A program made the position numbers and the translations under genes. Below are positions 7,684 to 14,082 of a stretch of DNA of 29,472 bases, piece after piece; the stretch's first letter is position 1, and every line of letters begins with the position of its first letter. The notes under the pieces are model-generated. The model had not been told where the DNA came from, did no database searches, and worked only from the letters and a program-made list of their open reading frames with translations. Source of the DNA: Candidatus Margulisiibacteriota bacterium (GTDB lineage Bacteria > Margulisbacteria > WOR-1 > O2-12-FULL-45-9); assembly GCA_030018645.1 (NCBI GenBank), contig JASEHX010000004.1, positions 1 through 29,472 of the forward strand. The letters are read 5' to 3'.

Positions 7684-8114
7684 TCTTACAGAAAGACCAA
7701 ATTCAGGATATTGTTCAAAGGTTAGAATTCATTAAATTGCAATTAGCCGACTTAGGTAAATTTGCTTCTTTAACCTGGCAAGTTTATCGAACCGATCGAG
7801 ATACCCAAAGGAATATTGAGCGGCTGGTTGAAAATGTGGCCAATGCGGCGATTGATATATGTAAAATTGTCTTAGCCGGTGAAGACGTAGAGATGCCGAA
7901 TAGCTACAAAGAAATTATCATAAAATTGGGAGAAATTAAAGTATTAGATGAAAAAAAGGCTGAAAAAATTGCGGATTATGCCGGATTGCGCAATATCTTG
8001 GCACACCAGTATCTCGATATTAAATGGGAAAAGATAAAGGCCTTTATCCAGAATGCTGGCGACGATTTTGAAGAGTTTATTAAAGAGATAAACAAAAAGA
8101 TCAAATCTGCCTGA
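7680..8114 (+). CDS. hepT: HepT-like HEPN ribonuclease toxin (DUF86)
   Basis: 144-residue all-helical HEPN protein of the DUF86/HepT group. The RX4HXY motif is intact: R104-NILA-H109-Q-Y111. In the characterised system R and H form the RNase site and the Tyr is the residue AMPylated by MntA, so this pair has all the parts for that mechanism. The start overlaps mntA by 4 bp. Two bases after the stop (TGA 8112-8114) begins the second copy of the cimA 3' end. The nuclease role is from family knowledge; activity here is inferred from motif integrity. Confidence 0.88.
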   Translation: MILQKDQIQDIVQRLEFIKLQLADLGKFASLTWQVYRTDRDTQRNIERLVENVANAAIDICKIVLAGEDVEMPNSYKEIIIKLGEIKVLDEKKAEKIADYAGLRNILAHQYLDIKWEKIKAFIQNAGDDFEEFIKEINKKIKSA

Positions 8115-8115
8115 T

Positions 8116-8180
8116 CCAGCTGGAAAGCGCTGGTGGATGCGATTGAATACAAGTTAATTCTGCAAGAATCGAGCGCTTAA
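8116..8180 (+). pseudogene. Second copy of the cimA 3' end (gene-tail remnant)
   Basis: The first 31 bp (8116-8146) match cimA 7227-7257 exactly. The rest stays open and encodes SWKALVDAIEYKLILQESSA before TAA at 8178-8180. Compared with the live cimA tail (IEYKLMLESK), differences just after the identical block are mostly at third codon positions (GAG/GAA, TAT/TAC, AAA/AAG, TTG/TTA). The tail therefore evolved as coding sequence and was not copied recently as a whole. It is either the original cimA end displaced by the insertion or one brought in with it. Confidence 0.85.
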
Positions 8181-8183
8181 CAA

Positions 8184-9101
8184 TCAACGACAAATATTAT
8201 AATCTCTGCAAATGCGGTCGATTGATTGCATTACTTCTGCCAAAGTAGGCCGCTTAGCCGCATCAAATTCAGTCATCCATCCAATTAAAATATTAATATC
8301 TAAAGGCAGGTCGGGAATTCTCGCTAATCCGCCAGCTTTTTTGGCTTCCAAAAATGCCGCAGGACCATCAGACGCAGCATTGCGATAAACTTTTTGACCG
8401 CTTAGCATTTCCCACAAGACACAGCCCAATGAATATACGTCGGTTTTTTCATCGGTTGCTTCCTCGCGCAATTGTTCCGGCGACGCATAGGCCGGTGTCC
8501 CTAAAGCGTTGGAAGGGTGAGAAATGCCAAAATCAATCAAGATGGCAAAATTGTCGAGAAGCATAATGTTCGATGGTTTGATGTCGCGATGGACGATGGA
8601 TTCAGCCGACAATGCTTCGGCAATTTGGCCGATAATGTGCAGTGTCCAGAAAAGAGATATCCTTCCCCGCGACAGGCGGGCAGGCAGAGTTTCCCCGTTG
8701 ATATATTTGAAAATGGCGAAATAGGTAGGGCGGCCATCAACCCGCGGACCATAATCATGTCCTCGCCATTGGATGCAGTGGCTTAGTTCTTCGGTTTCAA
8801 GACGCATGGTTACGCGTGCTTCCCTCCTTAAGTGCAGAATTAATTCTCCGCAGGTGATTTTGACCGCTAATAGCGCGTTTTTGCCGCTGCGGTTGCGCAG
8901 TTCAGCGAGAAAAACCGTTGCCATCCCGCCAATCCCAATGCATTTTTTTAAATAAATGCGGTGTGCAAATTGGGGCGAATGTGATTGACAATATATTTGG
9001 GTCAAATGGTCAGCGAATTGTTGTAAGGTAAGGGGTCGCGGAGGAGGCCTGTGAAGAATGCCCCCCGTTGTATTTGTTTGAAAAGTTACACCGGTAGTCA
9101 T
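8184..9101 (-). CDS. Soluble eukaryote-like Ser/Thr protein kinase
   Basis: 305-residue Hanks-type kinase with no membrane segment. A 50-residue N-terminal extension precedes the glycine loop GIGGMATV (from residue 56). The ATP-anchoring Lys is in LAVKI (K81), the C-helix Glu near E94, the catalytic loop HRDIKPSN (171-178), DFG at D190, and the activation segment ends in SPEQ (207-210, P-E of APE). All catalytic residues are present, so it should be active. There are no PASTA or sensor domains; the input must come from the N-terminal extension or a partner. Start ATG 9101 has AAGGAG 12 nt upstream. It is divergent from truA. Around 8665-8690 the DNA resembles the GCCTGCC palindrome family. 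The substrate is unknown. Confidence 0.92.
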   Translation of the reverse strand: MTTGVTFQTNTTGGILHRPPPRPLTLQQFADHLTQIYCQSHSPQFAHRIYLKKCIGIGGMATVFLAELRNRSGKNALLAVKITCGELILHLRREARVTMRLETEELSHCIQWRGHDYGPRVDGRPTYFAIFKYINGETLPARLSRGRISLFWTLHIIGQIAEALSAESIVHRDIKPSNIMLLDNFAILIDFGISHPSNALGTPAYASPEQLREEATDEKTDVYSLGCVLWEMLSGQKVYRNAASDGPAAFLEAKKAGGLARIPDLPLDINILIGWMTEFDAAKRPTLAEVMQSIDRICRDYNICR

Positions 9102-9179
9102 TTGATTAATAATCTCCTTATATTATTTCGATAAAATCAAGTTAAAATTTCGTTTTTCCTGCCTTTTTGGTATTTTGGG

Positions 9180-9188
9180 TGTTATAAT
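9180..9188 (+). promoter_or_regulatory. Extended -10 of truA (leaderless)
   Basis: TGT-TATAAT at 9180-9188, 10 bp before ATG 9199, no Shine-Dalgarno. This also argues against the upstream TTG at 9175, which would lie upstream of the -10. Confidence 0.55.
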
Positions 9189-9198
9189 CAAAATTGAT

Positions 9199-9978
9199 AT
9201 GGCGGCACGCCCAACCCTGTGCAACATTAAGTTAACCATCCAATACGACGGCACCGATTATTGCGGTTTTGAGCGGCAGAAAAATGGGCCGTCAATCCAA
9301 GCCGCCGTCGAAAAAGCCCTCCAAAAAATCTTCAAAACACCAACTAGAATTATAGGCGCCTCCCGCACCGATGCAGGAGTGCACGCTTGTTGCCAGGTAG
9401 TGAGTTTTAAAACCAAAAGTCCTATTCCTGTCCGAAGGATTCCCCAAGCATTAAATGGCATTTTACCGCCAGCTATTCGAGTGATGGCGGCCTCTCTGGT
9501 AGGGCCAAAATATAATCCGCGCTTTGCGGCCAAGTCAAAAACCTACGAGTATCTGATTTATAACGGCGAAGTTCTCAATCCGCTCTTTAACCGGTTTGTC
9601 TGGCATATTCGTCCCAGGCTAAATATTGCGGCGATGAAAAAAGCCGCCAAGTATTTGGTTGGTAAGCATGATTTTTCTTCTTTCTGCGCTTCCCATTCAA
9701 ATAATAAGGATCCTATCCGCGTATTACATCAATTAGTCATTAGTCATTCGTCAGTAGTCATTTGGGATAGTTGTCAGTTGTCAGTTGTAAGTTGTAAGTT
9801 AAAAGGCAATGGCTTCCTTTACAAAATGGTGCGCAACATTGTGGGGACGCTGGTGGAGGTGGGGATGGGGAAAAGAAAGCCGCAAGATGTTAAAGCGATA
9901 ATAGATGCCAAAGATCGCAAGAAGGCGGGTAGAACCGCGCCAGCGCAGGGGTTGTGTCTGGTGAAGGTTAATGAGTAG
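9199..9978 (+). CDS. truA: tRNA pseudouridine(38-40) synthase TruA, with repeat-encoded insert
   Basis: 259 residues from ATG 9199. It isomerises U38-U40 in the tRNA anticodon arm. IQYDGTDYCGF near the N-terminus and RTDAGVHA (residues 56-63, catalytic D58) are canonical, as is GNGFLYKMVRNIVG (203-216) in the C-terminal domain. Between IR (173-174) and GNGFL the family normally has about 19 residues (strand-turn-strand); here there are 28, and residues about 179-202 are encoded by tandem 7-bp repeats (9733-9804). The frame is maintained and the catalytic core intact, so the enzyme is probably functional with an altered surface loop. It is followed at once by a MITE-like element. Confidence 0.94.
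   Translation: MAARPTLCNIKLTIQYDGTDYCGFERQKNGPSIQAAVEKALQKIFKTPTRIIGASRTDAGVHACCQVVSFKTKSPIPVRRIPQALNGILPPAIRVMAASLVGPKYNPRFAAKSKTYEYLIYNGEVLNPLFNRFVWHIRPRLNIAAMKKAAKYLVGKHDFSSFCASHSNNKDPIRVLHQLVISHSSVVIWDSCQLSVVSCKLKGNGFLYKMVRNIVGTLVEVGMGKRKPQDVKAIIDAKDRKKAGRTAPAQGLCLVKVNE
9733..9804 (+). repeat. Heptanucleotide tandem array inside truA
   Basis: First block TTAGTCA, TTAGTCA, TTCGTCA, GTAGTCA (9733-9760). A degenerate unit follows, and then the second block GTTGTCA, GTTGTCA, GTTGTAA, GTTGTAA (9770-9797), ending GTTAAAA. Because 7 is not a multiple of 3, the same unit is read in all three frames (HQLVISHSSVVI..SCQLSVVSCKL). Related heptads occur in prmC (28453-28508) and at 4545-4558. Confidence 0.85.
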
Positions 9979-9982
9979 TATT

Positions 9983-10149
9983 ATATCCCTCACCCCCGCC
10001 AGCACAAATCTTACGCACCCCCTCTCCCAAAGGTAGAGGGGGTAATAATGTTTGCTACCCTCTCCCTCCTGCCTGCCGGTTTACCCGCCGAAGGAGGGCA
10101 GGCAGGCTGGGAGAGGGAGGTCGCTTTTGCGAAAGCGGGTGAGGGATAT
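9983..10149. mobile_element. MITE-like element with 13-bp perfect terminal inverted repeats
   Basis: Ends are ATATCCCTCACCC (9983-9995) and GGGTGAGGGATAT (10137-10149). Inside are hairpin 1 (ACCCCCTCT 10017-10025 / AGAGGGGGT 10035-10043), hairpin 2 (CCCTCTCCC 10058-10066 / GGGAGAGGG 10109-10117), and a small CGCTTT/AAAGCG hairpin near 10122-10136. Hairpin 2 contains a split copy of the palindrome CCTGCCTGCC/GGCAGGCAGG (10068-10077 and 10097-10106), also found in prmC. No ORF and no clear target-site duplication. Related shorter copies lie at 4591 and 21781. Confidence 0.75.
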
Positions 10150-10152
10150 TTG

Positions 10153-10161
10153 TGTTATAAT
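10153..10161 (+). promoter_or_regulatory. Extended -10 of the fic gene (leaderless)
   Basis: TGT-TATAAT at 10153-10161, 10 bp before ATG 10172 and 3 bp after the right end of the MITE-like element, so any -35 contribution would come from the element. Confidence 0.5.
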
Positions 10162-10171
10162 TTAAAATGAT

Positions 10172-10936
10172 ATGAATAAACCTCAATTACTACAAGAAAT
10201 TGATGCAAAAAAGGCTAAGATTGATGCGGCTAGACCTTTGCCGGCTATTATTGTCGATAAATTAAAAGAATATTATGATATTGAGTGGACCTATAACAGC
10301 AATGCCATTGAAGGAAATACTATGACTCGCCAGGAAACCATGTTAATCCTGAAGGAAGGGTTAACTATTTCTGGTAAAAGCATGCGTGAACATTTGGAAG
10401 TGACCAACCATAAAAATGCGATTGATTATTTAAATGAATTATTAACCAAGGTTGAACCTATAACCCAAAATGACATTTTAAATATCCATGCTTTAATTCT
10501 GGAAGGGATTAATAATAAGTATGCTGGTAAATTACGGGATGTTGAGGTTTATATTTCCGGATCACCACATACATGTCCTATGCCGGATCAAATCCCTGCC
10601 TTGATGCTTGAATTGTCAAAATGGATGGTGGAAAGGCAGGAAAAAAAGGAGTTGCACCCGGTTCGTTTTGCCGCACAGGCTCATTTTAAATTAGTTGACG
10701 TTCACCCTTTTATTGACGGTAATGGGCGAACAGCGCGACTTTTAATGAATTTAATCCTAATGAAATACGGTTATCCGATTGCAGTATTTGAATGTGAAAC
10801 AGAAAAGAGAAAAGCATATTATAATTCACTGCAAATCGGACATGAAGGTGATATCGAACCATTTGAAACTATGGTAGCTGAATATGTCAATGCAACGGCG
10901 GATAAGTATGTGGGGTGTTTGATACCAAGGGAATAG
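10172..10936 (+). CDS. Fic-domain AMP-transferase with N-terminal inhibitory helix
   Basis: 254 residues. The catalytic motif HPFIDGNGRTAR (from H178) is the canonical HPFxxGNGRxxR, so transfer of AMP to a hydroxyl side chain of a target protein is expected. The N-terminal segment YNSNAIEGNT (41-50) carries the autoinhibitory (S/T)xxxE(G/N) motif (S43...E47-G48), whose Glu blocks the ATP gamma-phosphate pocket; the protein is therefore a class II, self-inhibited Fic rather than a two-gene FicT/FicA pair. A winged-helix C-terminal domain common in longer homologues is absent. The target is unknown. It is monocistronic, with its promoter next to the MITE-like element. Confidence 0.93.
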   Translation: MNKPQLLQEIDAKKAKIDAARPLPAIIVDKLKEYYDIEWTYNSNAIEGNTMTRQETMLILKEGLTISGKSMREHLEVTNHKNAIDYLNELLTKVEPITQNDILNIHALILEGINNKYAGKLRDVEVYISGSPHTCPMPDQIPALMLELSKWMVERQEKKELHPVRFAAQAHFKLVDVHPFIDGNGRTARLLMNLILMKYGYPIAVFECETEKRKAYYNSLQIGHEGDIEPFETMVAEYVNATADKYVGCLIPRE

Positions 10937-11158
10937 GATAAGATGGAGGCAGCGAAAAGGGACGGCAAAAATTGAGATTGAGAAAGAAGGGCTTGACAAG
11001 TTATAATGGTATTAGCGAAAGGGGCTAGGGATTTATCGGAACCGCGACTTTCAGTCGCAGGTTCCGACCGGAAAAGGGCTGTTCCTAACCAGTCTCAATG
11101 TGTATCCCCCCGCGGCTGGGAGATTTTGAATGGTATAATACAAAAAGAGGTGGTAAAA
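10937..11158 (+). other. Intergenic region with a hairpin and possible small RNA
   Basis: TTGAGA (10978-10983), 18-bp spacer and TATAAT (11002-11007) form a plausible promoter with no gene just after it. A RNA starting near 11014 would contain the 14-bp stem at 11036-11067 and could be enclosed by GGCTAGG (about 11022-11028) pairing with CCTAACC (about 11094-11100), one mismatch. No known RNA family recognised. A separate extended -10 (TGG-TATAAT, 11131-11139) serves the downstream antitoxin. An in-frame ATG at 11006 reads through all this as an N-terminal extension of that antitoxin; I reject it. Confidence 0.4.
11036..11067. repeat. Strong hairpin with ACTTTCAGT core
   Basis: TCGGAACC-GCGACT-TTC-AGTCGC-A-GGTTCCGA: 14 paired bases with a single bulged A and a 3-nt loop. 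The core ACTTTCAGT matches the palindrome at 3338-3350. No T-run follows. Confidence 0.6.
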
Positions 11159-11398
11159 ATGAATGCTAAAATGTTGAAGGATGAGCTGATAAGTGATATT
11201 GAAGAATTGCCAGTGCAGGATTTAAAGATTATTATTGAATTCGTTGATTTTATTAAAGAAAAAGAACTGGAAGAGGAAATGATGAACAGTAAAAAAATAA
11301 TTAAAGCGGTTAAAAGATCACAGAAAGATTGGGAAGATAAAAAATTATCAAAATTTGTTAGTTTGGAAGAATTAAAGAAAAAATATAGTCTTCGATGA
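11159..11398 (+). CDS. Antitoxin of a RelE-type module
   Basis: 79 residues, highly charged. The first half (MLKDELISDIEELPVQDLKIIIEFVDFIKEKE) resembles the DUF2281/VapB-like antitoxin helix, and the second half (KAVKRSQKDWEDKKLSKFVSLEELKKKYSL) looks like the toxin-wrapping tail common to antitoxins of RelE/ParE pairs. Start chosen at ATG 11159: GAGGTGG at 11147-11153 is a good ribosome site and TGG-TATAAT at 11131-11139 a good promoter, whereas the longer frame from 11006 is repeat-like and unlikely. The toxin gene follows after 4 bp. Autorepression is usual for such pairs but no operator palindrome is obvious. Role inferred mainly from position. Confidence 0.75.
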   Translation: MNAKMLKDELISDIEELPVQDLKIIIEFVDFIKEKELEEEMMNSKKIIKAVKRSQKDWEDKKLSKFVSLEELKKKYSLR

Positions 11399-11402
11399 AA
11401 CA

Positions 11403-11654
11403 ATGTATAAAATCATCTCCCATAAATCTGCCGAAAAGAAACTAGATAAATTAACGCAAAATTGGCGATTAAGAATTGTTAAAGCGCTAGATTCTATTGC
11501 TTACAATCCATACATTGGAAAAAGGCTGCAGGGCGAACTTGAAGGTTGTTTACGAATCAGGATTGGCGATCTCAGAATTATCTATAGCATCTACGAAAAA
11601 GAAAAAATTGTAATTGTCCATTCGATTGGCAGCCGAGGCGATATCTATAAATAA
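11403..11654 (+). CDS. RelE/ParE-superfamily toxin
   Basis: 83 residues, the normal size for RelE-like mRNA interferases that cleave mRNA in the ribosomal A site, or for ParE-like gyrase poisons. The pattern is typical: YKIISHKSAEKKLDKL..., two helices, then ...LQGELEGCLRIRIGDLRIIYSIYEKEKIVIVHSIGSRGDIYK, with the basic residues (R in LRIRIGDLR, SRGDIYK) where RelE family members bind RNA. The G-LRIR-GD-R-IY signature suggests RelE/YoeB-like rather than ParE, but this is not decisive. The AAGGAG of serA (10 bp before its ATG) follows the stop immediately, so serA may be partly transcribed from the module's promoter. Confidence 0.88.
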   Translation: MYKIISHKSAEKKLDKLTQNWRLRIVKALDSIAYNPYIGKRLQGELEGCLRIRIGDLRIIYSIYEKEKIVIVHSIGSRGDIYK

Positions 11655-11664
11655 GGAGTTCCTT

Positions 11665-13251
11665 ATGAAAATATTAGCGTCCGATAAAATTGCCGAAATT
11701 GGGTTAAAAATGCTGCGCGATGCCGGTTTTGAGGCCGACATGAAGACCGGTCTATTGGAGGAAGAATTAATTAAAATTATTCCCGAATATGACGCATTAA
11801 TTGTTCGCTCTGATACCAAAGTTACGCCCAAAATTATTGAAGCCGGTAAGAATTTAAAAATTATTGGTCGGGCAGGGGTGGGGGTAGACAATGTTGATCT
11901 GCCCACGGCTACCAAAAACGGGGTGATTGTGGTCAATTCACCCGAAGGCAACACCGTTGCCGCTGCCGAACATACCTGGGCCATGCTCCTTTCGATGGCG
12001 CGCTCCATTCCCCAAGCCCATGGCAAATTAAAAACCGGGGTATGGGACAAGAAATCGTTTAAAGGGGTAGAAGTTCTGAATAAAACCTTAGGCGTTGTTG
12101 GCCTGGGTAAAATTGGCCGTCGGGTAGCGTCTTACGCGCTGGGGATGGGGATGAATGTCATAGCTTATGATCCTTTTGTGACCGATGATTATGCCAAAAG
12201 TTTAGGGGTAGAGAAAAAATCAGTTGAAGAGATTTTTAAAACGGCCGATTTTATCACTTTCCACATCCCTAAGACCAAAGAAACCCTAAATATGGTCAAT
12301 GCTGAGAGCCTGGCCAAGATGAAAAAAGGGGTACGGATTGTTAATGTTGCCCGCGGGGGGATTATTAATGAAAACGATTTAGTAGCCGCCCTGAAGAGCG
12401 GTCAAGTGGCGGCAGCTGCCTTGGATGTATTTGAGAAAGAGCCGCTGCCGACCGATTCTCCTTTGCTGGGGGTTGATAACTTGGTAGTCACCCCGCACCT
12501 CGGAGCTTCCACCATTGAAGCCCAAGTAAATGTGGCCATTGATGTGGTTGAACAGATTATTGAAGTATTGAAGGGCGGGGCCGCCCGGTCGGCAGTCAAT
12601 ATCCCGTCGATGAAGCCGGAACTAATTGCACCAGTTAAACCCTTTATGAGTTTAGCAGAAAAGCTGGGTTCCATTGCCTCTCAAATCGTGACAGGAGCCA
12701 TTTCCAAGGTGGAAGTTAATTATTGCGGCGAAGTAGCAGAAAACAATGTTTCGCCGCTCACCACGACGGTTTTGAAAGGTCTATTAGCTCCGATCATGGA
12801 TGTAACGGTCAATTTTGTGAATGCCCCGCTGATTGCTAAAGAACGCGGTATAGAAGTGGTGGAAACTACCAGCAATGAAGCCCGTGATTTTGCCAGTTTG
12901 ATCTCGGTTAAAGTTACTTCTTCCAAAGGCCAGCGCGAAGTGGGGGGGACGGTTTTTGCCGGTTTGGGCGATCGTTTGGTTTCCATTGACGGTTATCGCG
13001 TTGATGCCGTCCCGGTTGGTTATATGCTGATTTTATCCAACATTGATAAGCCCGGGATGATTGGAAAAGTCGGGACCTTCCTGGGTGAACATAAAATCAA
13101 TATTGCTTCCATGGATGTGGGCCGGATTAAAGTGGGTGAGAAAGCGGTGATGGTCCTTAGTGTCGATAGCGCGGTCTCGGATGATGTGCTCAATAAAATC
13201 ACTAAACTGGATGGGATATCTGGGGCAACTTTGGTAACCCTTACCCGCTAA
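11665..13251 (+). CDS. serA: D-3-phosphoglycerate dehydrogenase
   Basis: 528 residues, the long type-1 form of SerA with catalytic, nucleotide-binding, ASB and ACT domains. It oxidises 3-phosphoglycerate to 3-phosphohydroxypyruvate with NAD, the first step of serine synthesis. The Rossmann motif GLGKIG lies at 146-151, followed by the catalytic Arg in VNVARGG, the Glu in the KEPLP region and the His in TPHLGAST. The ASB domain covers about 320-450 and the C-terminal ACT domain (LSNIDKPGMIGKVGTFLGEHKINIASMDVGR) binds serine for feedback. Start ATG 11665 has AAGGAG 7 nt upstream. It follows the RelE toxin at 10 bp. Identification is secure. Confidence 0.97.
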   Translation: MKILASDKIAEIGLKMLRDAGFEADMKTGLLEEELIKIIPEYDALIVRSDTKVTPKIIEAGKNLKIIGRAGVGVDNVDLPTATKNGVIVVNSPEGNTVAAAEHTWAMLLSMARSIPQAHGKLKTGVWDKKSFKGVEVLNKTLGVVGLGKIGRRVASYALGMGMNVIAYDPFVTDDYAKSLGVEKKSVEEIFKTADFITFHIPKTKETLNMVNAESLAKMKKGVRIVNVARGGIINENDLVAALKSGQVAAAALDVFEKEPLPTDSPLLGVDNLVVTPHLGASTIEAQVNVAIDVVEQIIEVLKGGAARSAVNIPSMKPELIAPVKPFMSLAEKLGSIASQIVTGAISKVEVNYCGEVAENNVSPLTTTVLKGLLAPIMDVTVNFVNAPLIAKERGIEVVETTSNEARDFASLISVKVTSSKGQREVGGTVFAGLGDRLVSIDGYRVDAVPVGYMLILSNIDKPGMIGKVGTFLGEHKINIASMDVGRIKVGEKAVMVLSVDSAVSDDVLNKITKLDGISGATLVTLTR

Positions 13252-13361
13252 CGCTAGAGTTGGGAAACCTCTCCCAAGAGGAGAGGTTAACTGAGTACAA
13301 GAATCTATTATCCGAGATAAATTGGGGTATACGGAAGAAGAAGCAAATATTTCAACCTCAT
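13252..13361. other. Gap after serA with one hairpin
   Basis: AACCTCTCC (13266-13274) pairs with GGAGAGGTT (13280-13288), loop CAAGA. No T-run follows, so termination of serA here is uncertain; the stem resembles the CCTCTCCC stems of the MITE-like family. The rest (13289-13361) is open for about 20 codons in more than one frame but matches nothing I recognise. Confidence 0.45.
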
Positions 13362-13737
13362 TTATATATGTTCCCTAATCCTCTTAAGTAAAATTATTCT
13401 AATTCTTTTTGTTATTTTAACAGCATCCTTCAACTCTTCCAAAGTTATATCTTCCCCCGGATAGCGAAATCCTACCGCAAAAGGGTTAAGTGAGGTTAGA
13501 TCAGCTTTTAATGCTTCTAAGAAGGGGTCCTTTTTCTTAAGAAGATTTAACAACCCAACCAAATCGTGGATTTTAGGGAAATCAATTTTGTTGCAGAGGA
13601 GAAGTGCGCTGACAATGGAAAGCGATTATATACAGCAATTTCTTTTTGCGCTTACTTTTATTTAAGCTTATAGCCGCCTCAAAATCTCCTTCGGCTTTTT
13701 CCAGCCATTCATTAATTAAAATCTTATTTTGCTGCAC
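13362..13737 (-). pseudogene. Broken HEPN-domain gene (frameshift plus internal deletion)
   Basis: Read on the minus strand, the first part from GTG 13737 encodes ...ILINEWLEKAEGDFEAAISLNKSKRKKKLLYIIAFHCQ and then runs to a stop at 13584-13582. In a second frame the expected continuation reads ALLLCNKIDFPKIHDLVGLL...SLNPFAVGFRYPGEDITLEELKDAVKITKRIR to the end at 13362. The two halves meet near 13607-13611, where family members have about eight more residues (a FHCQQSAEKYLKALL-like helix). So a deletion that is not a multiple of three removed part of the core helix and shifted the frame. It overlaps the end of the nucleotidyltransferase upstream, as intact pairs do. Probably dead. Confidence 0.8.
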
Positions 13738-14053
13738 AGTACAAAACTTTGCCTTTTTGCATAATTTCTTTGTAAAAGGGGTCTCCTAATTTTAACCGTT
13801 TCTTTACTTCATCCGGAGTTTTAATTAGGATATCCATTGGAAATAGGTGCGGAATTGAAGTGCTTGCCCACGAATGACGTTTTATTCCTTTTAAATCAGT
13901 GTCTTTTATGAATAATAAATCAACATCACTGTCTTTGTTGGGATTACCATACGCATACGATCCAAAAAGGATAATCTTTTCAGGGTCGATTGCTTTTGCC
14001 GCTTCCCTGGCAACAAAATTGATAAGTTGTTTAACTTTTTGTTGAGGTGTCAT
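13724..14053 (-). CDS. Minimal nucleotidyltransferase (partner of the broken HEPN)
   Basis: 109 residues with an intact GSX10DXD: G31-S32, D43 and D45 (GSYAYGNPNKDSDVDLLF), and a third Asp at D75 (FPMDILI). Same superfamily as mntA at 7285 but a different subgroup, usually followed by a HEPN gene that lacks the HepT RX4HXY motif. Start ATG 14053 lies 6 bp after a TGT-TATAAT extended -10, so the mRNA is probably leaderless. With the HEPN partner broken, this may be an orphan antitoxin or AMP-transferase; the gene itself shows no damage. It lies 30 bp downstream of the EF-G-like gene on the same strand. Confidence 0.88.
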   Translation of the reverse strand: MTPQQKVKQLINFVAREAAKAIDPEKIILFGSYAYGNPNKDSDVDLLFIKDTDLKGIKRHSWASTSIPHLFPMDILIKTPDEVKKRLKLGDPFYKEIMQKGKVLYCAAK

Positions 14054-14059
14054 GTATTA

Positions 14060-14068
14060 ATTATAACA
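14060..14068 (-). promoter_or_regulatory. Extended -10 of the nucleotidyltransferase gene
   Basis: Minus strand TGT-TATAAT (14068-14060), 6 bp before ATG 14053; leaderless transcript predicted. Confidence 0.55.
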
Positions 14069-14082
14069 CAGAACTTGTGACG

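Noticed and set aside
9733..9804. Heptad array as a CRISPR or satellite locus
   Set aside because: Units are 7 bp without spacers and lie in an intact reading frame; no cas genes are present.
10993..11007. TTGACA followed closely by TATAAT
   Set aside because: Spacing is only 3 bp, too short for one promoter; the TATAAT fits better with TTGAGA at 10978.
11006..11158. Longer antitoxin starting at ATG 11006
   Set aside because: The extension is encoded by a hairpin repeat and a promoter; ATG 11159 has a good promoter and ribosome site.
13289..13361. Possible gene remnant after serA (open in two frames)
   Set aside because: About 20 codons and no recognisable family; cannot be told from chance.
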